From Chara braunii (lineage: Eukaryota; Streptophyta; Charophyceae; Charales; Characeae), in NCBI GenBank assembly GCA_003427395.1, contig BFEA01000358.1, forward strand, positions 1 to 31,440: 31,440 bases of DNA, written 5' to 3'. The stretch's first letter is position 1. Each line of letters starts with the position of its first letter. Below the pieces are notes generated by a model that worked only from the letters and a program-made list of their open reading frames with translations, had not been told where the DNA came from and did not search any database. Below, piece after piece: positions 1 through 8,976 of the stretch. Both the position numbers and the translations under genes were made by a program.

Positions 1-104
1 TTTTGGTTCCGCGTTCGGCCGAACGTCCGAACGAGTCGAGAGGGGGTCCCAAACGTTCGGGCGTTCGGGTTCGGGTGTTCAGCCCGTCCCGAACGCCGGC
101 AACC

Positions 105-107
<3 letters not shown>
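1..107. mobile_element. Possible hAT-like transposon terminus (end only)
   Basis: Read on the minus strand from position 107, this block starts CAGGGTTGCCGGCGTTC and continues with GC-rich repeats of a GTTCGGG/CCCGAAC motif. Plant hAT elements often begin CAGGG or TAGGG followed by a TGTC/TGCC-like stretch and GC-rich subterminal repeats, so this may be the right end of an element whose body lies left of the window. It abuts a TA microsatellite, so an 8-bp target duplication cannot be judged. The block at 31074 begins with a similar CAGGG(C/T)TG(T/C)C. No transposase is visible. Low confidence. Confidence 0.3.

Positions 108-145
<38 letters not shown>
108..145. repeat. (TA)n microsatellite
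   Basis: About 19 uninterrupted TA dinucleotides, followed by a short imperfect ACATATACATA stretch and a GA-rich run to about 179. A simple-sequence repeat; the reading frames that cross it are not coding. Confidence 0.95.
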
Positions 146-151
<6 letters not shown>

Positions 152-188
152 CATAAAGAGAGAGAGAGGAAGGAGAGTGAAGAGTTAC

Positions 189-360
189 CTGCATGATTTG
201 TGAGACGTGGTTGGCTCCTTCGTGGACGGCACGGAGAATACACTACACGAGCATTCACACCGACAAGGTTGCCTTTGGCGCCGGCGAATATGCAATCACG
301 GGAACGGCCTCCCTCGAAAATGATAATGAGAAGGTCGACAGAGCCGACGTAGTAGGGGAA
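189..360 (-). CDS. Putative internal exon, product unknown
   Basis: On the minus strand this 172-bp block is bounded upstream by a pyrimidine-rich acceptor (TGTCGCCCTTCAG, ending at 361) and downstream by a consensus donor CAG|GTAAC (GT begins at 188). Only one of the three frames is open throughout. It starts FPYYVGSVDLLIIIFEGG and later reads GAKGNLVGVNARVVYSPCRP. I do not recognise the family. The exon could belong to the same transcript as the exon-like blocks at 459-573 and 675-712, but a stop codon closes the frame of the 459-573 block, so joining them in one reading frame is not supported. It may be a non-coding exon or chance. Confidence 0.25.
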
Positions 361-458
361 CTGAAGGGCGACAGTCACGAATCGATGACAGAGGGCGTGA
401 CTTTTGGACTTAATAGCATTTTTCATCAAACGAGATGCCAAAATGTTCAGTTAAATTA

Positions 459-712
459 TTATGTGGTCGCCATGCTGCTCCGCTTCAAAGTCTCCAGCAT
501 TGTTGGGTTTGGGTCCGTACGAATCTGGTCGATAAGGCGGTCAAATGCATTGGAATGGAGGAGGCCGAGTTGACTAAACAAGAGGGATAAAACGAGAGGG
601 TTCAAGATGCATACCTGAGTTCGAACGGTGAGTGAGCAGCGAGAGGGGAGCACAACAGCAGGAAGGAAGCTTACCTGGTCAAGTTGCAGCCGTGATCACG
701 AAGCTGCGAAGT
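459..712 (-). CDS. Putative two-exon 3' coding end, product unknown
   Basis: Minus strand. A 38-bp block (712-675) is preceded by an acceptor (ACTTACTGCAG) and followed by a consensus donor CAG|GTAAGC. The candidate intron 674-574 (101 bp) ends in a pyrimidine-rich TTATCCCTCTTGTTTAG. The second block (573-459) then stays open to a TAA. Across the junction the frame is kept, giving a C-terminus that includes SQLRDHGCNLT and later FDRLIDQIRTDPNP. The splice signals are the main evidence; the peptide matches nothing I recognise. A second AG|GTATG at about 610-614 could serve as an alternative site. Non-coding RNA or chance remains likely. Confidence 0.25.
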
Positions 713-2186
713 CTGCAGTAAGTTGCAGCACATCAGTAAACCATGTGCAGAAACAGAATGACTGATGAAGGACTGTTTCTTAGTTCTGTGGCATTGATGC
801 ATAGTCGTTTTAGTTGGTGGAGTGATTTGGCAGATTGATTCTGATTGGCGAACGTGACCTCAACCTGCCCTCAACCTGCTAAACAGCTATACGAGGACCT
901 ATTTTTTTGGCCAGCCTCTTACAGGGAACTGTTGATTGCGGAGGCCCTGTGCAGCTGCATCACCCGCCAACCTCCGTCTACTTGGAGATGTGAAGGGATG
1001 AACCGGGTCATGGCAGTGGACAACGGGGCTGGCATCTGCACATAGTTTGGTTGTTATTACTGACGTCCGTGTTTACTTTGAAGTGGCCAAGGAATCAGGG
1101 TTTACAGATGTCTTTTGGTTGTTGTTGTGGTATGCTCGGACAGTGCGTGGATGTTGTGGGGCGGACTATTATTGCAACTATGGAGCTTCAAGTCTGTGTT
1201 GCTATTGTGCACCGATACTGTTGTGAAAGGCTTCAAACAGCAGACCATTGAGCTCCACGACATAGCTTGACTGCAGATTCGTTGTGCACTTACCACACGT
1301 TAGCTGGGCATCTGCTGCCTCGGCATTATGCTTGCGTTTGGCTTACCCTGTATATTACTATTGTTCTGCACTATGTTGCTGAGCCCTGTAGTGCGGTACT
1401 AAAGCGTGGTACCTTGTTTCAAGTGTACTACTATGGTACCTTGTGGCGGCGTGCGATCGCTGTATACATAGTTCCTATTTGAGTTACGCTGAGTTCTGCC
1501 TGCGGTTTGGATAGAGCACGGGTGTGTGCTCTATTTGAATGCACTTGTACAAGACTGAGTAACGACAGTTTAGACTGAGTAGTGGCAGCTTGGCCAGGGG
1601 AAACGGCGTTGCAATCGAGGGAAGTAATCAGAGTCTTCAACGGGGTTACCGCTGTGTCTTAGAGGTTCGTTAGAGTTGCTGATCGTACTGCGTTTTGGTT
1701 GCGGGTTGACCAACATACTGCATATATTGACCATCGTTGTGGGGCCCTCAGGCGAGTGAAGGAATCAAAGCCCTCTCATGCGAGTCTAAGTGCACCTCTT
1801 TCGTATCTGAGTGTCTTAACTTCTCTCCTTCTTCCCTTCTCGCTTTGAGTCTGGTCCTTTGGTTCAGAGAGGAAGGCGACATGCGAGATTGAAACGCATG
1901 ATCCGTGCCAAGGCCTCTGTGGGAGGTTCGCCCCACCGATTGCGGGAGCTCTGACGGGGTTAAGGCGGGACCCTTGAGGCAGTGAACTTTGAGGTAGGCT
2001 GACGCGATCTCCTTTAGGATCCCGTACACCCCTATCTATAACACCCTTCATTCAGTTTGACTGAGTTTTGACTTTTGTATATTTCCTTGACTTTAATTCA
2101 AAACTTGAACTGAATCAGAGGAAATTTACTATGTTTGTCTAATTTATGTGTCTGAAATGAAATCCACGATGCCTGTTTTCGATGAT
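713..2186. other. Gene-less stretch, nothing recognised
   Basis: Short open frames occur on both strands (longest about 90 codons, at 1748-2051 minus) but none has a recognisable motif, convincing splice signals or biased composition. The sequence is of mixed base composition without evident long repeats. From about 2040 it becomes AT-rich and leads into the minisatellite. Confidence 0.5.
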
Positions 2187-2834
2187 TTGAACTGGGGCTG
2201 GAAATGAGGTCCCTCAAACTGATCCGGTCGTCTTGCTCGTTTTGCCTGAGACATTGAACTGGGGCTGGAAATGAGGTTCTCTAGACTGATCCGGTCGCCT
2301 TGCTCGTTTTGCCTAAGACATTGAATTGGGGTTGGAAATGAGGTCCTCCAGACTGATCCGGTCGCCTTGCTCGTTTGCTTAAGACATTGAACTGGGATGG
2401 AAATGAGGTCCTTTAGACTGATCCGATCGCCTTGCTCGTTTTGCCTAAGACATTGAACTGGGGCTGAAAATAAGGTCCTCCAGACTGATCCGGTCGCCTT
2501 GCCCGTTTTGCCTAAGATATTGAGCTGGGGCTGGAGATGAGGTCCTCCTGACCGATCCGGTCGCCTTGCTCGTTTGCCTAAGATATTGAACTGGGGATGG
2601 AGATGGGGTCCGCCTGACTGATCCGATCCCCTTGCTCGTTTGCCTTATACATTGAATCGGGGTCAGAGATGAGGTCCTCCTGACTGATCTGGTCGGCTAG
2701 CTTGTTTGCTTAAGACGTTGAACTGCGGCTGGAGATGAGGTCCTCATGACTGATCCGGTCACCTTGCTCGTTTGCATAAGACATCGAACTGGGGATGGCG
2801 ATGAGGTCATTCTGACTTATTCGGTCGCCTTGCT
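2187..2834. repeat. 66/67-bp minisatellite, about 10 copies
   Basis: Ten full units and one partial unit start with (T)TGAACTGGGGCTGGAAATG at 2187, 2254, 2321, 2387, 2453, 2520, 2586, 2652, 2718 and 2784. Units are 66 or 67 bp; the difference comes mainly from CGTTT versus CGTTTT before GCCTAAGACA. Every unit carries a GAGGTCC...CTGATCCGGTCGCCTTGC core. Copies differ by scattered substitutions, and the last is truncated at about 2834. 66 bp is a multiple of three, but 67-bp units and stop codons rule out a coding repeat. Confidence 0.95.
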
Positions 2835-3190
2835 AAGTCAGTCAGATTGTCTGGGGTTTGACTGAGTACAACTGGGAAAGTAAAAAAATTAACTGAATAA
2901 GATACAAAACTTATGTCTTTTTAAATTACGATAAGCAGAAAATAAAAATTTTGGGTGAACAAGTCATTGTTTTTAAACTGGCTGAATGAGTTGTTGACAT
3001 GATGTGCTTGCTAGCAATGACTTGTCTTTTGTTCAAGCTTTGTCTGTTTTCTATATTGTAGGGTGTCTGTTAGTGCTTGTCGCGTGCTTGAGCTATAGGA
3101 GTTAGTTCAATTCTTGCATTTTCTGAGTTAAATTTATTTTACTTAGATCAAGTTTTCACATTTTCTGGGATCTTTTATTTTACTTGCTTC
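2835..3190. other. AT-rich non-coding DNA
   Basis: Low-complexity AT-rich sequence between the minisatellite and the 122-bp repeats. It has no open frame of note and no recognised element. Confidence 0.5.
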
Positions 3191-3525
3191 TGTATAAATT
3201 TTGGATAACTACTTTTCCTACTGGAAGCACTGCCGAAATTTTTACAAAATCAAGGAGTTCGTCAAATTTTGATTTTCAAAGTTAAACTTTTGTCTGAGTT
3301 TATATATGGCTTAGTTAAAATCTGGGAAGCCTACTTTTATAGGGGAGGTGTTGTTCAAATTTTCACTAAATCAGGTTAGTTGGACAAAATTTGACTTTGA
3401 GAAGTCAGAGTTATTTCTTAATTTTATATTTAATCTCGTATAAATTCTGAAAAGACACTTTTCCTACAGGAAGTGCTGCCAATTTTTTTCTAGTTTAAAG
3501 AGTTAGATAATATTCTGGTAGGAGA
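3191..3525. repeat. Diverged ~122-bp tandem repeat, 3 copies
   Basis: Three strongly diverged units share the order (T)ATAAATT-TGG, CTACTTTTCCTAC, GGAAG(T/C)(G)CTGCC and a T-rich stretch with AAATC. The CTACTTTT core recurs at about 3211, 3333 and 3458, giving periods of 122 and 125 bp. Divergence is high, so this is an old array. It is AT-rich and non-coding. Confidence 0.7.
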
Positions 3526-5262
3526 ATTATTGGCAATCCACCCTGTATAAGGGAGATGCGGCCATAATTTCCATTATTTTTTAAGGTCCAACAGAGAGAT
3601 TGATTTAAGATCAAGTCTTATGAGATTTTGAGTAAGATGTGGTATGAGGATTTATTCTCTGTACACTTAAAGTTCAAGTCTTTGGGATTTGGCCTGCTTT
3701 TGTGTAACAGGTCCTTCTTGGCCGTTTTTTATTCAAGATCTGACTAGTTCAGCTCAGTCCTACGAGGATCGTTTTCTGTTATCTTTGATAACATGTCGGT
3801 TGATTGATCGTCGACTCACGACACAACTTTGCTTACACATATACCTCAGCTTGATGCCTTAGCCTTGAGATTTGATATGTTTCTTTGAAGGATTTAACCA
3901 GACTTCTTTTAATTGTCATTATAAATAATTGATGTTTTTTTTTTTAATGGAAAGTTTGACAATGGTTGGGGCATGAGCGCGTGAGGCATGGTGTGAGTTA
4001 CAGGGAACAGTAAAGTTGACCACATTAGTGCATGACAATGTGGCTGTCATATGTGTCTGTGTTTTATGCAGGTTAGTATTTTGGAGCTTGGTATACGACT
4101 CTTACTTTGGAGGCAGTGAGAATGACAATCATGTGTCGCGTAATCTGCATACTTGATGGGTTAAATTTTCCTTTTTTTATTTATCTCGAGTTCTGAATTA
4201 ATATGGGTGTTGGGATGCGTGTTTATTTACTGAGTGATTTTGCTTGTTAACTCTTATAGTTAAACGTTGGTATTTGTGGCAGCCATCAAAGTCAAACCCC
4301 TTGACTTCTCTCCAGACCCTGGACAATAGAGTTTGTCTCCATGGCCATAAGGGTTGACTGCCACCACAGGCCGAAACCTGTTTACCACCCACTCTCCGCA
4401 GGGTGCAGAAGAGGGTGTGGTTCTCAACCGCCTTGGCGGTTGTCTAGCGTCGAGAGATTAACCCCTCAAGGCGCGTGTCAGCCGACACTTGAGTGTTGAA
4501 TGGGACCTTCGAGACTATTGAGGACCTCGCGATTATGGGTACTACATAGTACGCCATCATCGCGACTGCTTACGAATGCTTGCATGACTAGTCGATATGG
4601 GAAAGCCTTGCATCCGCGCAATTTTATATTAAGACGCGTGAGCGATACTTAATCGATTTATGTATGAAAAGGTTATGGGTTGGATACTAAAGGGACTATG
4701 AGTGTTTTTGTTTCGTGTGATTGATCTGGTTTTTGTTCTGGCGTGGTGTAACATGTGGTAAAAAGGATGCGTCCTAGTCGACCGACGACGAGTCGCGGTT
4801 GGGATTTCAGCCCCCAGTGCGTCGACTTGCATACGGGTCCGATAAAGGCGTGGAACCGCACGTACCCCCTATACTACAACGTACAAGAAAACGCCCTCGG
4901 CTGGCCCACCTATGTGATTGCATGTAAAACCTTTCGTATTGTGGACTGGTAGCTCGGCGGGGATACGCCCACCTAAGGGATGGTGACAACTCCCGCAGGT
5001 GGAGATAAATGATACCTCGTGTGGTCCTATCTTGTCGTAGGGGTTCGCGACAAGTATGGCTAGCGCACTCGGTCGGAGCGACAACGCTCTACGACTAAAG
5101 TAATGTCGAATCTTGTGTGACGCGGCCGGGAAGGTCCCCTCTCTCTTGCGGGGATCGTACGCTTAACACCGTGTTCCATAATGGGAATCGATACTTAATT
5201 CGACCAAATCAATAAAGCTCAAGATAAATAAAAATAAAATGGAAAAAGGGAAAATCAGGGAG
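3526..5262. other. Gene-less stretch, unidentified
   Basis: AT-rich to about 4250, then more GC-balanced from 4250 to 5170. The second part has long-terminal-repeat-like texture, and a near-repeat GATACTTAATCGA / CGATACTTAATTCGA at about 4645 and 5188. I could not find paired LTRs, a primer-binding site or protein-coding remains. Frames of 60-70 codons on both strands look like chance. Confidence 0.4.
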
Positions 5263-5302
5263 GGGTGAAGAGAAAAGAGTCAGGGTGAAGAGAAAAGAGT
5301 CA
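5263..5302. repeat. Perfect 20-bp tandem duplication
   Basis: Two identical adjacent 20-bp units (GGGTGAAGAGAAAAGAGTCA) at 5263-5282 and 5283-5302, purine-rich on the plus strand. Confidence 0.95.
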
Positions 5303-5789
5303 GTGACTCCCCTCTTATCTTCTCGATCGGACCCGCAGTCGGGACCGCGGCAAAACCGAGGGGATAGCCTCGTCAAACCCTCAACCTTCTCAACCACCCA
5401 TTGGTCTCTATCACTCTACCTGCTGTGCGAAAGTCCAACACCGTAACCAACTTTGCTAGGCCCAAGGCTGGGTTCAATACTAGTGCACACCCATATAAAC
5501 GGGTGTCACACGGCGAGTGGGCCCACTAACACACACCAGGGCCATACCTTGGTCTACCGACTAACCTCACGACCATCGAACTCCCGCATCTACCGCGGGA
5601 AGGCTCGTTCCATGTTTTTACCCCGCCGCTTACTCCGTTCTACTATGCAAAGGCCGCACTGCCACAAAGCGAACTTCTGCACGAGAGCACACGCATCAAA
5701 GTCAAACTTACCAACCAAAGGAAAATACCACTCAACCCTAATTTAATTGAAACCAAACAGTTGCCTAGCAAGAGTGGCGGTCCCGTAAT
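5303..5789. other. Gene-less stretch with small inverted motifs
   Basis: C-rich sequence. It contains a short hairpin ACACCC-(8 nt)-GGGTGT near 5486-5508. A 97-codon frame (5453-5746, plus) shows no recognisable domain and is not called as a gene. Confidence 0.4.
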
Positions 5790-5943
5790 ATCAATAGGAA
5801 AAGATCACACATGCCTAAAAAATGCGCGCCCACACACCCTCTGCTTTCAGTCAAACATTTAATCAACGTAAAAAAAAATACAGTCGCGACTCGCACGTTG
5901 TACTCAATTTTCAATTCAAGACTTATTTTCTAGCACTTGCAAA
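5790..5943 (+). repeat. Dispersed repeat family, copy A
   Basis: This block aligns in the same orientation with 20011-20143. Shared pieces in order are ATCAATA, AGATCACA, CCTAAAA, CCACACAC, AGTCAAA, ACAGTCGCG, CTTATTTTCT and CACT-GCAA. The two copies diverge by substitutions and small indels, and similarity stops abruptly on both sides. It looks like a dispersed transposon end or SINE-like repeat; I cannot assign a superfamily. Confidence 0.8.
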
Positions 5944-6228
5944 GCACCGATGATGTGATGGCATGGGGTACATCCCCCACCCGACAAGGGATGATGAAAC
6001 CAGCACAGGCATGGCGAAAGAAGCACGGGTGTGCAAAGTCTGCGTAGCACCCTGTAATTCAGCTTCGGAGTTCAAAGAAGGATCTACCATGTATTGCCAT
6101 GCGTATGCCGACAGACTTGCCCGGTGTCTTGCAACTACAAACTGCTTCTCAACATTGTCTACGACGTCCATGTTCGTCAACCCTCCGAAATTGCTGTAAA
6201 GCTCAAAAGTGAAAGTGCGGCCGTCCAT
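5923..6228 (-). CDS. Hypothetical ORF, 101 aa, doubtful
   Basis: Minus-strand frame starting at an ATG at 6228 and closing at 5923, with the frame open a further seven codons upstream. The peptide begins MDGRTFTFELYSNFGGLTNM and has a fairly balanced composition, with no membrane segment and no recognised motif. Its last codons run into dispersed repeat copy A, which counts against a conserved gene. The opposite strand is also open here (5963-6199), so openness alone is weak evidence. No splice structure is evident. Confidence 0.2.
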   Translation of the reverse strand: MDGRTFTFELYSNFGGLTNMDVVDNVEKQFVVARHRASLSAYAWQYMVDPSLNSEAELQGATQTLHTRASFAMPVLVSSSLVGWGMYPMPSHHRCFASARK

Positions 6229-6282
6229 CCCTGCCACTGCACACCCCACATTGTCACTTCAACGAGTGCTCCGTGGTACAGT

Positions 6283-6663
6283 TTATGCACGTGTGGATAG
6301 GACAATGATAACAAATGCAGCTGCGCAGACGACGGCGACCACCAACAATGCAATGACAAGCCCCACAACCACTACGAATGTCCAAACGAGCAATCCAATG
6401 AAACTCGTACAATGCCTGCGGTGATCTCCACCCACAACCATCGACAAGCTCCTGTCATGGTGCACTCCATGCGAACACATGCAACACACGCAGCGGAGAG
6501 GATGTTGAAAGGGACACGACACAAGTGCCACCTTCATGCGTGCCTCTGCATGGTCCCTCCGCACGTCTCCCCCCTCCTGTTCCCGGACGTTATTTGCACG
6601 AATCGTTACCCACAAGAAATTCTGGGCACGGCAGGTGCAATGTCGGCACCTGGCTGTGAGCAT
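6283..6663 (-). CDS. Hypothetical ORF with C-terminal membrane segment
   Basis: Minus-strand frame of about 126 codons from an ATG at 6663 to a TAA at 6283. The first two thirds are Cys/His/Arg-rich without a known motif. The last ~40 residues are strongly hydrophobic (SFIGLLVWTFVVVVGLVIAL, then VVAVVCAAAFVIIVLSTRA) and end four or five residues after the hydrophobic run, as in a tail-anchored or GPI-signal protein. A CCGCAG acceptor lies just before the hydrophobic part, so that part could be a terminal exon. Overlapping frames on the plus strand are also open, and the hydrophobicity may simply reflect GT-rich sequence. Confidence 0.25.
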   Translation of the reverse strand: MLTARCRHCTCRAQNFLWVTIRANNVREQEGGDVRRDHAEARMKVALVSCPFQHPLRCVCCMCSHGVHHDRSLSMVVGGDHRRHCTSFIGLLVWTFVVVVGLVIALLVVAVVCAAAFVIIVLSTRA

Positions 6664-7169
6664 GTTCTCCAAGTGCTCGATGTGGAGGACGAACGGGCAA
6701 CGCACAGCGTGGATCCGACTTCAGGTGCAGCTGCGTGACCACACCATTGTCCGAGAAGGGAGTCCAGACATCTCCCGACTGTGCTTTCTGCACCTGCAGC
6801 AGCACAGCTCAGGGACCTGCCGCCGGACAGCCTCACCACATGCAGGAATTGGCAAACCATGTGCACGGTCACCAAGTGTGGTCCAACCCGCACCTCGACG
6901 ATGGAGGTTCCCCACTCTGAACATGGGAAAGTGTTTCGAGTACCTTCGGATATGGCCGATCACCGTGCATGTGCGCGAATGTAGCGTAGCTGGCCGTCGT
7001 CCTGAAAACCGATTGCTTGCGCAGCCTTACGTCTACTGCACGTTGACGCCGACGATACGCTGCTCAGCCCCGCTATTCGAATTCGAGTTTTCGAAATCGG
7101 GCCACGACCTGCGTGTTTCTGGCACGTCGCACATGGGACAACCCCCTTTGGCGACGGTCCCGGGGTGGG

Positions 7170-7498
7170 TGACATGGAGGCCCGCAGCAGCGTGTTCCAG
7201 GAATGCATGATGAAGCAGGTGCGTACATATGGAAGTCCGGGCGTTCTCCGCGACCTTGAAAACCTTCAAGACGTTCCCCCCCCCCACCCTCTGCACTCTG
7301 CACAAAATTGCAGCTATAATTGCTCCCGCGGTGCTTTTCCAGGTTGGAAACAATGTGAAAACGGAAATTCCCCTTCTTCCCGGAAGAGCATTCTTGGAAA
7401 AAAAAAGGGCCTTCCAAGGACTCCACGGAGGCTTGAGGGGTGCTGGAATTGTTCCACAGCAAAGTTTTCCCAGTCCGCATTGCTGTGGGGTCCAGGCC
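7170..7498 (-). mobile_element. Harbinger/Tourist-like element, partial copy
   Basis: This stretch matches the reverse complement of 7584-7930. Its right end is the same 16-bp terminus (CTGTGGGGTCCAGGCC, ending at 7498). The GACCTTGAAAACCTTCAAGAC block, the CACAAAAT-GC block and the CTTTTCCAG..GGAAAC.ATGTGAAAACGG block occur in the same order. It lacks one internal terminal-like unit seen in the right copy. The outer (left) end is not identifiable, and TGA rather than TTA follows the right end, so this is a truncated or rearranged copy. With the element at 7584 it forms a large inverted repeat with an 85-bp spacer. Confidence 0.65.
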
Positions 7499-7583
7499 TG
7501 AGCTAGCCCTCTGCATCGCACTTTGATTTTTGCTTTCAGTTTCACGTCAGACCGAAAGCCAACGACAATGCCAATGCAGCTTA

Positions 7584-8159
7584 GGCCTGGACCCCACAGG
7601 AATGCGGAATGGAAAAACTTCGCTGCAGAACTGTTTTCGGGACCTCACAACGCGCTGAAGAGGTCCTGGAAAGTTACAATTTTTTCTGCAGAACTGTTTC
7701 CTGGGACCCCACAGCCCGCATTTTTTGGCCTGGAAGAGGACTGAAATCCGTTTTCACATAGTTTCCGGGCTGGAAAAGTGCTGCGGGAGGGATTCTCGCC
7801 GCGATTTTGTGCCGAGTGTAGAGTGTGGAGGGGGGCGGTATCTTGAAAGTTTCCAAGGTCTCCTCCCCCAGCTGGGCGAGAAGTTGTCCTCCCACGGGCC
7901 TTGTGCTGGTCCTGGAACACAGTGGTGTCGCCTACCTACCGCTACCTACCGCCGTGCGGTGTCAGAGGACCACTTGGACAAACCACCACTTTTTTCTACG
8001 GGACGGTGGGGAGGGATGTTTCCTATTATGGACAACTTTGAAGTCATTTTGCGGCAAACTTACTCTGCGGTGGTCCGTGGTGGGGTCGTTTCCAGAATTT
8101 TTCCACCGTATTTTTTGGGCAGACGTCTTTTCCAGTGGAATTCCTGTGGGGTCCAGGCC
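7584..8159 (+). mobile_element. Harbinger/Tourist-like non-autonomous element
   Basis: A 576-bp element with a perfect 20-bp terminal inverted repeat (GGCCTGGACCCCACAGGAAT), extending imperfectly to a common TGGAAAA. It is flanked by TTA on both sides (7581-7583 and 8160-8162). A 3-bp TTA/TAA target duplication and termini starting GG-C are hallmarks of the PIF/Harbinger superfamily, Tourist-type MITEs included. There is an internal near-duplicate of the subterminal unit (CTGCAGAACTGTTT..GGGACC.CACA at about 7622 and 7687). No transposase is encoded, so it would need one supplied in trans. The frames across it are non-coding. Confidence 0.75.
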
Positions 8160-8698
8160 TTATATTATTCACCGACTCAATGCTACCTTTTCTAGGACAA
8201 ACGATAGACGACCATCATGCCATCTACCAAATCCTTGCATTTCCTGGCAGTCCTCGCGATCCCGTATAGGCGCTTCAAACACACAACACTATTCAATCAA
8301 TTCAATCACAGGCTCGACACACAACGGCCTAACAGAATTGCCTAATTACCAACGCGCCGCGCTCTCGGGGCTCCCTCTCTACGCTGCCAAAATACAGATC
8401 GTAATTTTCCCCGCGCAGTCATGAATGGGTGTTTTCTTTTTTTTTTCCGCATAGCTTCCGGCCACAATCACGTCCACAGCATTCCGATTCCGATACAGCC
8501 CCGATGGCCCGCCCCCAGACCATGCAGCGTTGGCACCCACAGTCTATGCCGGGGTCGATCGTCGATCTTGCGCTGCGAGAGCAGTGGTTATGACTTGTGT
8601 GTATGAGTGGGTGCAGAAATTGGAGCCACAGAGAGAAGACGTGGGGCCCAGCGGGGCTGTCTCACAGTGCTCTGAACATCGAAGATCAGCTCATTGGG
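8160..8698. other. Gene-less stretch, nothing recognised
   Basis: Unique-looking sequence between the Harbinger-like element and the 156-bp direct repeat, with a T10-type homopolymer near 8438. Open frames are short and overlap on both strands. Confidence 0.45.
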
Positions 8699-8976
8699 CA
8701 GCGGTTTCGGATTGCGCTACTGTAAGGAAACAAACGGTCATCTTTTCGGCCGAGAATAGGCGGGAGGAGAGTAGGGCGGCAAGATCCGAGCCGGACGGCG
8801 ATGCACCAATGAGTCACGTCCGAGGAGTACATTTCAACGGTGTGGATCATAGCGCAGCGGTTTCGGATTCCGTAAAGGAAATAAACGGTCGGCTTTTCGG
8901 CCGATGATGGAAAAACGGAGGGCAGGCCGGCAACAACGAAGGCAGGCGGCAATGCCCAAGTGACTGGATCACGTCC
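8699..8976 (+). repeat. 156-bp direct repeat, 2 copies
   Basis: Copies at 8699-8821 and 8855-8976 start CAGCGGTTTCGGATT, share GTAAAGGAAA-AAACGGTC and CTTTTCGGCCGA, and end TCACGTCC. They differ by indels, especially around AATAGG/TGATGG. No coding potential is recognised. Confidence 0.85.

Noticed and set aside
1014-1044. VDNGAGIC peptide on the plus strand resembling the start of actin
   Set aside because: Only about eight residues match, a stop follows immediately, and the usual next residues (KAGFAGD) and splice site are absent.
2187-2834. Regularly spaced repeats as a CRISPR array
   Set aside because: Units are contiguous 66/67-bp tandem copies without unique spacers, and the window is eukaryotic.
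4400-5260. Solo LTR of a retrotransposon
   Set aside because: No TG...CA ends with target duplication, no primer-binding site and no second copy could be shown.
6536-7210. 224-codon plus-strand ORF
   Set aside because: Arg/Cys/Ser/Pro-rich shadow composition, no motif, overlaps open frames on the other strand and runs into the Harbinger-like copy.
7033-7545. 170-codon minus-strand ORF
   Set aside because: It is the translation of the truncated Harbinger-like copy; the similar frame in the other copy simply reflects DNA homology.
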